Shown here in pieces: positions 25,685 to 34,501 of a stretch of DNA of 39,332 nt. The position numbers were made by a program, and so were the translations under genes. The notes under the pieces are model-generated. The model saw nothing but the letters and a program-made list of their open reading frames with translations. It ran no database searches and had not been told where the DNA came from. The stretch's first letter is position 1. Each line of letters opens with the position of its first letter. The DNA comes from Myxococcales bacterium (GTDB lineage Bacteria > Myxococcota_A > Polyangia > GCA-2747355), in assembly GCA_020431405.1 (NCBI GenBank), contig JAGQIK010000432.1, forward strand, positions 1 to 39,332, given 5' to 3'.

Positions 25685-26757
25685 GCCGCCCGCTCCCAGA
25701 CGCTAGAAAAACCACGCTGCCGCCTGATGGCCGACGTGGCGAGCCGCTGACACACTTCGGTGGCGGCCACGCTGGCGTCGCTCGGCAAAGCGTCGTGTCG
25801 AATGACGAGGTCGGCGGCAGGGAACGGTGGCGGACTCTTCTCGCTGTGCAATGCCAGCCAGAAGGCCCCTTCGATCGCACGATAGCGCTCGAACCGTAGC
25901 GCGGCGACCATCAGACGATTGGCACTCGGTCGCTCCGCCCAAAACTGGCCCGCTGCCGAGCTCAGAGGCGCAGAGTCAAGAACACGCCACACCTGCTGCG
26001 CGCGCAGGATCGCAGCGCCGGATCCGTAGGAGATGATCCGGTAGCCTGGCCGATCAAGACGTCGCAAGATCTCGCGTCCGACATTGCGCGCCATGCTGTC
26101 GATTGTCGCCATCGGCGAACGCATTCCGTAGGAGACGATTCGGGCGATGATCGGCCTTCGATAGGCGAGGAGCGAGTCGAGCCGCCCCTCGACCATGCCC
26201 GCCACGCAGCGCTCGGTGAGCACCTGTCCGAGGCGTGGCCGCAAGAGCGTAGCGAGTTCCTGGCGATGCTCGCGGGCTACCGCGACGATCATCTCGTGGT
26301 AGCGCGGTTTGGTCATCGCTCCGAATAGGAGCGGATGCAACCAGCAGATAGCCGCCTCGTCAATGCGTGAGATCACCGGCACGCCATCACGCACGCGGCG
26401 GCGCGCGATTAGCTCGTCGGCACTGAATAGGTTGATCCCGCGCCACGATTCGCCGAGGAAAAAGTCGAGCTTCAGCGCTTCGCCAGTACGACGGTCGGCG
26501 AGGCGGAATACGCGAACATACGACAGCATCGCTCCGCCAACGCACACCAGATCCTGATCGTCGCCCCAACCTCGCACGAGTTGCGTGACGCGCTTCAGGT
26601 CGCATGCGCGTATGACCAAGTCGACATCAGTTCCCATGTTGTAGTCGGGCAACGTCTCGTGGTTGCGAAGCACCAAGGTGCCGATGCCCTGTTGTTCGAA
26701 GCGGCCAAACAGATCGACAAGTCGTCCTCGCAACAACGCGTCTACGCGCCTAGACAT
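25681..26757 (-). CDS. Nucleotidyltransferase-like protein with degenerate thymidylate-kinase-like C-terminal half
   Basis: A 358-residue protein. The N-terminal half contains YNMGTDVDLVI, a G-x-D-x-D nucleotidyltransferase motif, and KLDFFLGESWRG. The C-terminal half ends with FPAADLVIRHDALPSDASVA, which resembles the PKPDLCVVCWAPPEVLLA segment of the thymidylate-kinase-like protein encoded at 32335 in this operon. The P-loop position reads ISYGSGAA and lacks the Gly-Lys-Ser/Thr, so ATP binding there is doubtful. The open frame begins at 26823, but ATG 26757 is preferred, since it overlaps the upstream GT gene by only 8 bp. The function is unknown; related NTase-kinase proteins are seen in polysaccharide loci. 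Confidence 0.65.
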   Translation of the reverse strand: MSRRVDALLRGRLVDLFGRFEQQGIGTLVLRNHETLPDYNMGTDVDLVIRACDLKRVTQLVRGWGDDQDLVCVGGAMLSYVRVFRLADRRTGEALKLDFFLGESWRGINLFSADELIARRRVRDGVPVISRIDEAAICWLHPLLFGAMTKPRYHEMIVAVAREHRQELATLLRPRLGQVLTERCVAGMVEGRLDSLLAYRRPIIARIVSYGMRSPMATIDSMARNVGREILRRLDRPGYRIISYGSGAAILRAQQVWRVLDSAPLSSAAGQFWAERPSANRLMVAALRFERYRAIEGAFWLALHSEKSPPPFPAADLVIRHDALPSDASVAATEVCQRLATSAIRRQRGFSSVWERAA

Positions 26758-27838
26758 CGCATAGAACCCGTTCGTACTGGGCGAGCACCGCGGGCCAGTT
26801 GTAGGCCGACTCGATGCGCGCACGCGCTTGCTCTCCGCGTGCGCGACAGAGTTCGGGGCTGTCGAGCAGCGCTGTGAGCGTTTCAGCGAGGCGCCCAGGC
26901 GCTCGGTCTACCGCGATGCCGGCGTCGCCGAGCACTTCGCGATTGAAGATCACGTCGTTGGCCACGACGCAGTTGCCAGCCGCCATCGCCTCGAGCAGCG
27001 ACGGGTTGGTTCCGCCTACTTCGTGACCGTGGATGTAGATCATCGCGTTGCGACGCAGCGCCGCTAATCTCTCACCACTGAGCCGCCCCGTGAAGACTGT
27101 ACGCTCGTCGGCAGCGGCCCGTAGCTTGGCCTCGTACGCGTCGGCGTAAGGTGCATCTCCCACGATCACCAGCGGTAGGTCGCGCTTGACCGACCGATAC
27201 TCTTCGAGGCTCCACAGCGCGTTGTTTTCAGGCTCGAAGCGGCAGATCTGCAGCACGTAGTTTCGGGGTGCGAGGCCAAGCTCGGCGAGTACCCTGCTGT
27301 CGGCGGACTGTGGCTCCTCAAGGTCCGCTCCATAGGGGATGAAGACGGTCGGTGCATTGTACTCGTCGAGGTAGTACTGCTGCATTCCGATGGAATCAGC
27401 CACCAACGTGTGACAGAGTTGAACGGCTGCGCGCTCGGACGCTTTGAGGTACGTGCGGCCCGCCAGCCCCCACTTGCCGCGTTTCCATTCGAGCCCATCG
27501 ACATTGGCCACGAGCCGGCAGCCGCGTAGTCGCGGCAAGAGCGCGAACGCGATGGGAGAAAGGCCAAGCATCAACACCACGTCTACCGCTCGCCACGAGC
27601 TATGCAGCGCCTGAAGCGCCGCGCCACTCAGCTTCTCGAGCGCCTTGCTCCGCAACGTCTGAAAGTTAATGCGCTCGACACCGTGGTACGGCGAATCTTC
27701 ATCGATGTAGCGTTTGTCGCCATAGACGACAACCTGATGCCCGCGCTCGACGAGATGCAACGCGAGTCTTTCCGCCAACGGCTCGAATCCGCCGTAGCTG
27801 ACAGGGATCCCGCGCACGCCGAGGATTGCTATCTTCAT
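26750..27838 (-). CDS. Glycosyltransferase family 4 with N-terminal DUF1972 (rhamnosyltransferase-like)
   Basis: A 362-residue GT-B enzyme. The N-terminus (ILGVRGIPVSYGGFEPLAE) is the DUF1972 signature, found in rhamnosyltransferases such as Cps2T. The donor domain carries GDAPYADAYE and GTNPSLLEAMAAGN. By family it likely adds L-rhamnose from dTDP-L-rhamnose, which fits the rfbA, rfbB and rfbC genes here, though the specificity is an inference. Its start overlaps the preceding GT4 gene by 4 bp and its end overlaps the nucleotidyltransferase-like gene by 8 bp. Confidence 0.88.
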   Translation of the reverse strand: MKIAILGVRGIPVSYGGFEPLAERLALHLVERGHQVVVYGDKRYIDEDSPYHGVERINFQTLRSKALEKLSGAALQALHSSWRAVDVVLMLGLSPIAFALLPRLRGCRLVANVDGLEWKRGKWGLAGRTYLKASERAAVQLCHTLVADSIGMQQYYLDEYNAPTVFIPYGADLEEPQSADSRVLAELGLAPRNYVLQICRFEPENNALWSLEEYRSVKRDLPLVIVGDAPYADAYEAKLRAAADERTVFTGRLSGERLAALRRNAMIYIHGHEVGGTNPSLLEAMAAGNCVVANDVIFNREVLGDAGIAVDRAPGRLAETLTALLDSPELCRARGEQARARIESAYNWPAVLAQYERVLCDV

Positions 27839-29007
27839 CCGAAGCCCCCGGTCAGCAGTCCTTCGTATACCTTCTCCATCTCTCGCGCGTGGCGCTGGAT
27901 GGTAAAGATCTGCCGCTGCTTTCGCTGTCCGTGTTGTCCCATCGACCTGGCGAGGTCGCCGCTGCGAAACTCGAGCATCGCATCCGCGAGCGCTCGTTCA
28001 TCCGTCGGCCTGACCAAGCGCCCGGTCACTCCGTCATCGACAATCTCTAGTGGGCCACCAGCCGCTGACGCGATGACGGGTTTGCCCACGGCCATCGCCT
28101 CGACTACCACTAGCCCAAAGGGTTCTGGCTGAGTCGAAGGGTTAACCACAACGTCGCTCGCCTTCATCACACGCTCGATGGTGTGATGATGACTCCAGCG
28201 CGTGACACGCCCGCGAAGCTTCATTTCGTCGATCTGCCGTTCGAGCCGCTCAACTTGCCGCTGATGTCCCGGCGCTGCATCGCCGACGATCAGAAAGCGC
28301 GCTTGCGACCACCGCTCGCTGACAAGTTTGGCGGCGCTGACAAAGACGTCCTGCCCCTTCCACCAGTGCACGCGCCCCGGCAACAGGAAGACAAATGCGT
28401 CCTGCGGCCAATCACACGCCCGTCGGATATCAGTCGCCTCAGCTTCCGCGAAACGCCGCGAGTCGATGCCGTTGAGAACGACGCTAGTTTTTGCCGCGAG
28501 TGGCGGACAAAAGCGCCGTAGCGCATCGGCGGTCGCTCGCGAGTTGCAGACGACGCGGGTCGAGGCGAGGTGGGTCAGCCAGGGCAGCACGAGCGCTGCT
28601 GTACGAGGCGACTCTACGATCTCGTGTACGTGCCAGACGTGCGGAGCGCGGCTTGACGCCGCTGCCATCGCAGGCCCCAGAGCGGCCACCGTGTTGGTGT
28701 GCACCAGGTCGGGACCAATCCGCACGATAGTCGCCTTCAGCGACCGGTGTCGGCCTAGCATTCGCCGGCCAAGGCTCGGCAGTGACGCCGGCTGAATGTC
28801 GCGACGTGCGACGACCGCCATGGGCTCGATGCGCACGTCGATGTGATCCTGCATGAGCAGGTCGACGAGCGGTCCTGTTCGTGGCAGCAGGACCGTCACT
28901 CGAAAGCGGTCGCGATCCAGCTCGCGAACAAGCTCGCGCAACATCACGTCGGAGCCGTACAGATCGGCGCTCTGGTGCAGATACAGGATATGTCTCTTAG
29001 TGGTCAC
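27835..29007 (-). CDS. Glycosyltransferase family 4
   Basis: A 390-residue GT-B enzyme. It begins [17 protein letters not shown], typical of the GT4 glycine-containing N-terminal loop. The donor domain shows [22 protein letters not shown] and [17 protein letters not shown] with a complete E-x7-E. The open frame runs to 29151, but the first 48 codons are Arg-rich shadow of the upstream gene. GTG 29007 overlaps the acyltransferase stop as GTGA and gives a normal GT4 start. It belongs to the long operon, 4 bp overlaps on both sides. Sugar donor not deducible. Confidence 0.88.
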   Translation of the reverse strand: MTTKRHILYLHQSADLYGSDVMLRELVRELDRDRFRVTVLLPRTGPLVDLLMQDHIDVRIEPMAVVARRDIQPASLPSLGRRMLGRHRSLKATIVRIGPDLVHTNTVAALGPAMAAASSRAPHVWHVHEIVESPRTAALVLPWLTHLASTRVVCNSRATADALRRFCPPLAAKTSVVLNGIDSRRFAEAEATDIRRACDWPQDAFVFLLPGRVHWWKGQDVFVSAAKLVSERWSQARFLIVGDAAPGHQRQVERLERQIDEMKLRGRVTRWSHHHTIERVMKASDVVVNPSTQPEPFGLVVVEAMAVGKPVIASAAGGPLEIVDDGVTGRLVRPTDERALADAMLEFRSGDLARSMGQHGQRKQRQIFTIQRHAREMEKVYEGLLTGGFG

Positions 29008-29714
29008 TTTCGCAGCTTGATCACGCGCGCCGGGACGCCTCCGACGATCGCCTGTGGGGGCACATCGCGGTTCACAAGCGCACCAGCTGCGACGATAGCG
29101 CCCTCGCCAATGCACACGCCGTCGAGCACCGTCGCACCTGCTCCGATCCACACGTCGTCTTCAATGACCACACCGCTTCGCGCGATACCTTGCTCCTGAA
29201 TCGTGCGGTCTACGTCGTCGAAGACATGCGTTTCGGCGATGATCGTAACGCGTGGCCCGATCATCACCTTGTTTCCTATGTCGACAAATCCGCCGCAGCC
29301 AATCCAGCCTAGTGGACCAAGGCTTGAGCCGTTGCCCATGCGCAGCCCTTCGCCCAGCACATTCCCATAGTAGGACGACGGACGTATCGACGCGCCGCGT
29401 CCGATCGTAACGTCGTCACCGAACACCAGCCCACGACGCGAAAGGCCGTGCAGCTCGCTGTAGTCCTCGGCCTTGAAGTTCCTTCCCGCTTGGATGAGCT
29501 GCGGGTTCATCACCGTGACGTTGGCACCGATTATGGTGTTGGGACCACAGCGCGACAGTAGCCGCTGCCAGGCCAAACCTCGAACAAACTTCAGCCCGGT
29601 GCGCGACACGATCTGCGCGGCCATCAAAGGTGTCATCGACTCGTCGATCTGATAGCTCGGGTCTCGGCGTACGCGGCGAATCAGCGCCTGCAGCGACGAC
29701 TTCAACACGCTCAC
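29004..29714 (-). CDS. Left-handed beta-helix (hexapeptide) acyltransferase
   Basis: A 236-residue protein whose second half is a run of hexapeptide repeats ([31 protein letters not shown]), ending with the [23 protein letters not shown] tail of the galactoside/serine acetyltransferase-like LbH family. It probably O-acetylates a sugar of the repeat unit using acetyl-CoA. The open frame extends to 29858, but that extension is a shadow of the GT4 gene; GTG 29714 overlaps that gene's stop as GTGA. The neighbours are GT4 genes on both sides. The catalytic His is probably that of AETHVF, an inference from position. Confidence 0.85.
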   Translation of the reverse strand: MSVLKSSLQALIRRVRRDPSYQIDESMTPLMAAQIVSRTGLKFVRGLAWQRLLSRCGPNTIIGANVTVMNPQLIQAGRNFKAEDYSELHGLSRRGLVFGDDVTIGRGASIRPSSYYGNVLGEGLRMGNGSSLGPLGWIGCGGFVDIGNKVMIGPRVTIIAETHVFDDVDRTIQEQGIARSGVVIEDDVWIGAGATVLDGVCIGEGAIVAAGALVNRDVPPQAIVGGVPARVIKLRK

Positions 29715-30961
29715 GTCTGTCTCCCGTGCTGCAGGGCGCTCGCGTAGACCTCGGCGATGAACTCGCCTCTGCGGTCCCATACCATGATCTCGTCGGCGAA
29801 CGCTCGCGCAGCTTGGGCCCGCCTGCTTCTCTCGTCTTCGTCGCTGTACAGGCGCCATAGGCCGTCAGCAATGTCCCGCACCGCGCTTTCGTAGGAGCTC
29901 ACGCCAACCACTACACCTCTCGAATTGTCGGTCCAAAGCCCGGGACCACCTGCGTTGAGACACACGACCGGGTTGCCCGACTCCATCGCCTCGGCGACGA
30001 CCATCCCGGCGCCCTCGAAGCTCGGGAACAGAAAGGCGTCCGCTGACATCATCATCTTTAACACCTGTTCGCGAGGCACGTTGCCGTGCAGCTCTATCTC
30101 GTCACGTCCGAGCTTGTCGACCTCGCGCGCCACCACATCGTTGAGAGGACCCGAGCCCACGACGTCGAGGCGCGCTTGGGCACCACGCTCGACAAAACGT
30201 GCAAAAGCCTGCACCGCGAGTAGCGGCTGCTTGATGTACATTAAGCGACCTACACAGAGCACTCGGAACGGCTCGTGGCGTGCGTAGCGTCCTGCGGGCA
30301 AGTCGAGCGGCTCACAGCCCATTGCGGGGCACAGCACTACCTTGTGATGTTCCGAGGGTAGGACGTAGCGCAACACTTCTCGATTCAGCGCAAGGATGGT
30401 CGCGGCACGTCGTTGCATAGCTCGCATGATCGGGTCGATCTTCACCATCGCGCGCCGAACACGCCCTTTGGCGACCTCGCCTGCACGCACCTTCAAGCCG
30501 TAAGGCTCGAGGAATTCCTGCGGCACTGGCTCGTTGGAGCCCACCGAACCCCACACGAAGGGCAGGTCGTCGCTAACAAAAGCAAGAGCCGAAGGTATCC
30601 AGACCGTGGCGAACGTAAGGTGATGCGCTAGGTCGAATTTGATCCTCGCATGCCATCGCCGCGCGAGCGGAAGCATCGCCATCTGCCAGAGGTAGTAGTA
30701 TGGATAGAGGTTGCGTGGTCCGCGCTTGAACCGTCGGATCCACTGCGGAAGATCGTGGCCGATTACCGTGAGACGCTCGCTGAGTCCGAACTCAGCGGCG
30801 CCTGCCTCGACGAGTTCGACGACGTTTTCGCGAGTGATGAGCCAGAGCTCGTGGCGCGAGGCGATCTGCCGCACCCAGTTCCAGCCGATTCCAGCCTCGG
30901 AGCCGGCATGAGGCTCACACGTGTAGGCTGATGCGAGAATTCGTAGCGGGCGGTCAGCCAT
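29711..30961 (-). CDS. Glycosyltransferase family 4
   Basis: A 416-residue GT-B enzyme. The N-terminus has [19 protein letters not shown], a loop shared by a GT4 subgroup in polysaccharide loci. [14 protein letters not shown] and [20 protein letters not shown] follow, with an intact E-x7-E and the usual nucleotide-sugar pocket. Role: adds one sugar to the lipid-linked unit; the donor is not clear. It starts 8 bp inside the end of the APH-type gene and ends in a GTGA overlap with the acyltransferase. Confidence 0.88.
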   Translation of the reverse strand: MADRPLRILASAYTCEPHAGSEAGIGWNWVRQIASRHELWLITRENVVELVEAGAAEFGLSERLTVIGHDLPQWIRRFKRGPRNLYPYYYLWQMAMLPLARRWHARIKFDLAHHLTFATVWIPSALAFVSDDLPFVWGSVGSNEPVPQEFLEPYGLKVRAGEVAKGRVRRAMVKIDPIMRAMQRRAATILALNREVLRYVLPSEHHKVVLCPAMGCEPLDLPAGRYARHEPFRVLCVGRLMYIKQPLLAVQAFARFVERGAQARLDVVGSGPLNDVVAREVDKLGRDEIELHGNVPREQVLKMMMSADAFLFPSFEGAGMVVAEAMESGNPVVCLNAGGPGLWTDNSRGVVVGVSSYESAVRDIADGLWRLYSDEDERSRRAQAARAFADEIMVWDRRGEFIAEVYASALQHGRQT

Positions 30962-32363
30962 CGACTGCCTCCGAGAGCACCTCCATGCTCATGTTGAACC
31001 AGACACCCTCAAGCCAATCGACCTGCCAGAAAGGCGGTCGCTGCACGAGGTAGTTGGCTTGATAGAAGCTCACCGTGTCGAGCAGATAGAAGGCGAGAGC
31101 AAACTGCTGCTCGCGCCGCGACAGAGGACGTCGGCCGATCGCGGCCATCGTCGATGCATGCTGTAGCACGTCTCGGCATGCGCCGACCGTAGCTCTGACA
31201 TCGCTCTTTTCGACGAGCACAGCATATTGCACCAAGTAATGTACTAGGTCGCACAGCGGCACGTGCTGTGTTTGAGCAAACTCCCAATCGACGACGTTGG
31301 CGCGATCGGCCGTGAGCAGCAGATTCCAAGGCGTGAAGTCGCGATGAGCCAGAACCGTCGTGATCAACTGCGGAGCTGTCTGCCGCACACGCTGCTGCAA
31401 CCTAGCCAGGAGGCGAGGCCAAGGCGGTGCACCTGCTTCTATGACGCGCGCAACGCGACGATAGACCGCTTGTACGCCCGCAGCCTCATCGAAACGCATC
31501 TGCTCGCTCGTCGACTGCGCGAGGACGCGCAAGAGCTCGAGCACACGCGGATCAAGGCGCGCACCTACCGCGGTAGCCGGCGTTCCTTCGACGATGCTCT
31601 GGACGAGAAAGGGACGCGCGCCGATGGTGCCGTGGTCAACCAGGCGTGGTACGCGACTCGCGATTGCAGCATGGGTCGCCGCATACTGCAGTGCCGCAAT
31701 CTCGCGCGAGATCGTCTCGTCGGCGGCGACGTGGGCGGCGACCTTCGCGATGGCGACAAGCTTGCCTGCTTCGTCGAAGAGCCTAATGTTGAGCTTCTGC
31801 GTCGCTCCCGGCAGGCCAGAATGAACGCTGAAATATAGGCGACGTGGCTGCCACCGCGTCAGCAACGCCACGGCGCTGTCATCGGTTGGCGGCGCTGCTG
31901 CGATGACGTACGCGCAGCGAGTCGGCAACCACTGTGCGAGACCAGCCCTCGCGAGCGTGCGATACACCTCTCGAGCGATGCGGGAGATGGCGCGATTCGC
32001 TGGCAGCGTCGAGCTCGCGGCGCCTGCGACAACACGCGGCGCCGTGGGGAGCGCCACCTTGGCGTGGCCGAGGACATCGAGCTCGACATATCGATCTCGG
32101 GTGACCGGTCGCGGGTGCAGCGAGTCTAAGGTGCGCAGCAAGGACGGCGCGGAGCGCAAGTCGCTCCACACCATGATGGCGCCATCTGGCTGCACGGCAC
32201 GCCAAGTCGCGGCGAGCATGTCCAACTGCTTCGGACCAAGACAGACGAGCGCTCCAGGGCGGGGTTCTCTAGGAGCCTCGTCACCTGCACCCGCTCGCAA
32301 ACCGATTGGCGAGATGGCGCGCCATAGTGGCCACCTATGCCAGGGCGCAGTACCGCGCAACAT
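30954..32363 (-). CDS. APH-type phosphotransferase with degenerate methyltransferase-like N-terminus
   Basis: A 469-residue protein. The C-terminal half has the aminoglycoside-phosphotransferase/choline-kinase core: LAHRDFTPWNLLL (His340, Asp342, Asn347: the HxDxxxxN catalytic motif) and VVDWEFA (Asp359, metal-binding). The N-terminal 150 residues contain GALVCLGPKQLDML and VQPDGAIMVWSDL, resembling a methyltransferase that has lost its glycine loop. The kinase half may phosphorylate a sugar, lipid or glycan end; no substrate can be named. It overlaps the thymidylate-kinase-like gene by 29 bp and the GT4 gene by 8 bp. The start at 32363 is the only full-length one and may be late or early by a few codons. 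Confidence 0.7.
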   Translation of the reverse strand: MLRGTAPWHRWPLWRAISPIGLRAGAGDEAPREPRPGALVCLGPKQLDMLAATWRAVQPDGAIMVWSDLRSAPSLLRTLDSLHPRPVTRDRYVELDVLGHAKVALPTAPRVVAGAASSTLPANRAISRIAREVYRTLARAGLAQWLPTRCAYVIAAAPPTDDSAVALLTRWQPRRLYFSVHSGLPGATQKLNIRLFDEAGKLVAIAKVAAHVAADETISREIAALQYAATHAAIASRVPRLVDHGTIGARPFLVQSIVEGTPATAVGARLDPRVLELLRVLAQSTSEQMRFDEAAGVQAVYRRVARVIEAGAPPWPRLLARLQQRVRQTAPQLITTVLAHRDFTPWNLLLTADRANVVDWEFAQTQHVPLCDLVHYLVQYAVLVEKSDVRATVGACRDVLQHASTMAAIGRRPLSRREQQFALAFYLLDTVSFYQANYLVQRPPFWQVDWLEGVWFNMSMEVLSEAVDG

Positions 32364-32982
32364 GCTCTTGTATGTCTCTTACGCAATGTGCGACTGGCGA
32401 CCGGGTATCGACCTCGAGACATGCGCGCATCGAGCTCGCCATCGCGCGGTAGCCCGCTACCTGCCGCACGAGTTCTTCCTCCGGAAGCTCTTGCTTGCGT
32501 GCGAGCAACACTTCCGGCGGCGCCCAGCAGACCACGCAGAGGTCGGGCTTTGGCACCAAGCGCTCGAGCAACGGAAGCACAGCAGCCCCACGCTTGATAC
32601 GTACGCGCTCGGGGTCGACGAGAAAGTCGTGGAAGTAGCGGTCGAACACCACGAGACCACCCCTGCGAAGCAGTGGGGCGATGCGCGTCTGATATCCAAT
32701 GACGTAGTCGGCGCAGTAGTACGACGCTCGTAACGCCGATCCGAGCTCGCCCGAAGGCTTGGCGCGATGGGGGCGCGACATGTCAGCGAGCGTGTAGCTA
32801 GTCTTTCCGCCGTGCAGCAGAGCGTTAATCTGCGGCAGCACTTTGGGTCGCCAGTGAAAGAGCGTTGTCGACGTGAAACTCGGCCGCAGAGCCGTGATCA
32901 CGGCGTCTGCCAGGGTCGACTTGCCCGTTCCGTCGGGACCGAAGAAGGCAACGAGGACCCCGCGCGTCATGGAGGTGCGCAT
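32335..32982 (-). CDS. Thymidylate-kinase-like P-loop kinase
   Basis: A 215-residue P-loop protein with GPDGTGKST (residues 15-23), DRYFHDF, the LRRGGLVVFDR strand and a VPKPDLCVV segment, as in thymidylate kinases. A second Tmk is commonly found in polysaccharide loci, where it may phosphorylate a sugar or nucleotide. It is not likely to be the housekeeping Tmk, given its place between rfbA and the APH-type gene. The start is uncertain: ATG 33012 overlaps rfbA by 26 bp, ATG 32982 lies 4 bp after the rfbA stop, and ATG 32970 also fits. I use 32982. The P-loop and DRY motifs are intact, unlike the protein at 25681. Confidence 0.78.
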   Translation of the reverse strand: MRTSMTRGVLVAFFGPDGTGKSTLADAVITALRPSFTSTTLFHWRPKVLPQINALLHGGKTSYTLADMSRPHRAKPSGELGSALRASYYCADYVIGYQTRIAPLLRRGGLVVFDRYFHDFLVDPERVRIKRGAAVLPLLERLVPKPDLCVVCWAPPEVLLARKQELPEEELVRQVAGYRAMASSMRACLEVDTRSPVAHCVRDIQEHVARYCALA

Positions 32983-32986
32983 GGTC

Positions 32987-33871
32987 TCAGGCGTGTCGCG
33001 CCTTCTCCGCATCTACCAGCGTGCGCAAGTAGCGAGAGTACTCGTTCTGGCCGCGAGCGCCCGCCAAGCGGCCTAACTGATCGAGATCGATCGTACCCAT
33101 GCGGTAGGCTACTTCCTCAAGACAGGCGATCATCAAACCTTGTCGGCTCTGCACGGCCTCGACAAACATGGCCGCCTGTAGCAGCGCTTGTTCGGTACCC
33201 GTGTCGAGCCACGCGGTGCCGCGCCCGAGATTGATCGCGTGCACTTTGCCACGCTCGAGATACGCGCGGTTCACATCGGTGATCTCGAGCTCGCCCCGTG
33301 CGGACGGAACGAGGTTGGCCGCGATGTCCAACACGGTGTTGTCGTAGAAGTAGAGTCCCGTCACAGCAAGGTTAGACTTGGGAGCGCTTGGTTTCTCCTC
33401 GATGCTGAGCACGCGGCCATCGGTACCGATTTCCGCCACACCGTAGCGGCGAGGATCACGAACGGGGTAACAGAAAATCGTGGCGCCAGGGTTTTGGGCG
33501 ACAGCCGAGGACAGGTTCGTCCCGAGCCCGTGGCCGAAGAAGAGATTGTCTCCGAGCACCAGCGCCACATCATCGTCTCCCACGAAGTCGCGGCCGATGA
33601 TGAACGCCTCCGCGAGGCCGCGAGGCTGTGCTTGCTCGGCATAGAGAAGCTCAAGCCCAAAGTCGCTCCCATCACCAAGGAGCTGGCGAAACTTTGGCAA
33701 GTCGTGAGGCGTTGAGATGACGAGGATCTCCTGAAGCCCCGCCAGCATCAACGTCGAGAGCGGATAGTAGACCATCGGCTTGTCATAGACTGGCAGCAGC
33801 TGCTTTGATATGGCGCGCGTCAGCGGGTCGAGTCTGCTGCCGGCACCGCCGGCGAGTATGATGCCCTTCAT
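32987..33871 (-). CDS. rfbA: Glucose-1-phosphate thymidylyltransferase
   Basis: A 294-residue sugar nucleotidyltransferase with the RmlA start [18 protein letters not shown] (activator/substrate loop), [29 protein letters not shown] (metal-binding Asp) and [12 protein letters not shown]. It joins dTTP and glucose-1-phosphate to dTDP-glucose, the first step toward dTDP-L-rhamnose. The start directly abuts the OPX stop codon with no gap. rfbB and rfbC are about 29 kb away in the opposite part of the locus, and no rfbD is visible. The glycine loop is GGAGSR rather than the more common GGSGTR, a mild change. Confidence 0.95.
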   Translation of the reverse strand: MKGIILAGGAGSRLDPLTRAISKQLLPVYDKPMVYYPLSTLMLAGLQEILVISTPHDLPKFRQLLGDGSDFGLELLYAEQAQPRGLAEAFIIGRDFVGDDDVALVLGDNLFFGHGLGTNLSSAVAQNPGATIFCYPVRDPRRYGVAEIGTDGRVLSIEEKPSAPKSNLAVTGLYFYDNTVLDIAANLVPSARGELEITDVNRAYLERGKVHAINLGRGTAWLDTGTEQALLQAAMFVEAVQSRQGLMIACLEEVAYRMGTIDLDQLGRLAGARGQNEYSRYLRTLVDAEKARHA

Positions 33872-34501
33872 CTAGAAGACACGCTCAGGAACGTAGATGA
33901 CATCTCCGGGAACGAGGCGGTAGGCCACTGCATTAGGATCAGACATGGAGATTCGATAGTGCTTCGACTGACCCTGGCTCAAACGCGTTAGCGTAATCGA
34001 CCCCTTGTCCGCGAGGGGCGACAGCCCACCCGCAAGCGTGATCGCCTCGATGACCGTCATGTTTGCCTTGTAGCTGAACGTTCCCGACTTTCGCACTTGG
34101 CCCCAGACGATGATCTTCTTCTTCTCTTGGTAGTTCTTCGCGAGGACGCTTACCTGGGGGTTCTTGATGTAACCCGCGGCCAGCTTGCTTCGCAGTATCT
34201 TGGCGACTCTGGGTGGCTGAAGCCCGGCTACCGTGATTCGGCCAACGAGCGGATAGTCGATGGTCCCAGCATCCGAGATCTGAAACTGACCGCTCAGCGT
34301 CTTCTCACCAAACACTTCCACGACGAGTACATCGCCCGCCTCAAGCGATGCGCGGAACGGTAGTGAAGGAGGTGCGGGAGGTGGCTTGTTGGTTTGCCGC
34401 GACCCCGTACACGCCATCAGCGTGCACGAGCACCCGACGATCACAAACAGCGCACAACGAAACGCGTGAGATCGGCTAGTAGGCGATCCCGACCTTGCCA
34501 A
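33872..34501 (-). CDS. Short OPX polysaccharide export lipoprotein (Wza-like)
   Basis: A 209-residue lipoprotein with a basic start and a lipobox near LMAC (Cys31). The poly-export domain has the characteristic GDVLVVEVFG and GTIDYPLVGRITVAG segments, followed by one SLBB-type domain (IIVWGQVRKSGTF, VIEAITLAGG). It is far shorter than E. coli Wza (about 380 residues) and lacks the later repeats and the C-terminal helix that spans the outer membrane. The frame is open to 34561, overlapping the upstream gene by 86 bp. TTG 34501 gives a sensible signal peptide with a 26-bp overlap and is preferred, though not proven. The next gene upstream codes for the likely outer-membrane partner. Confidence 0.85.
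   Translation of the reverse strand: MARSGSPTSRSHAFRCALFVIVGCSCTLMACTGSRQTNKPPPAPPSLPFRASLEAGDVLVVEVFGEKTLSGQFQISDAGTIDYPLVGRITVAGLQPPRVAKILRSKLAAGYIKNPQVSVLAKNYQEKKKIIVWGQVRKSGTFSYKANMTVIEAITLAGGLSPLADKGSITLTRLSQGQSKHYRISMSDPNAVAYRLVPGDVIYVPERVF

Noticed and set aside
29008-29151. 5' extension of the GT4 gene to 29151
   Set aside because: Arg-rich and out of character; GTG 29007 gives a normal GT4 start and a GTGA overlap.
29715-29858. 5' extension of the acyltransferase gene to 29858
   Set aside because: Shadow of the upstream GT4 gene; GTG 29714 overlaps its stop as GTGA.
31903-32733. 276-codon plus-strand frame
   Set aside because: Shadow of the APH-type and Tmk-like genes, which carry clear catalytic motifs.
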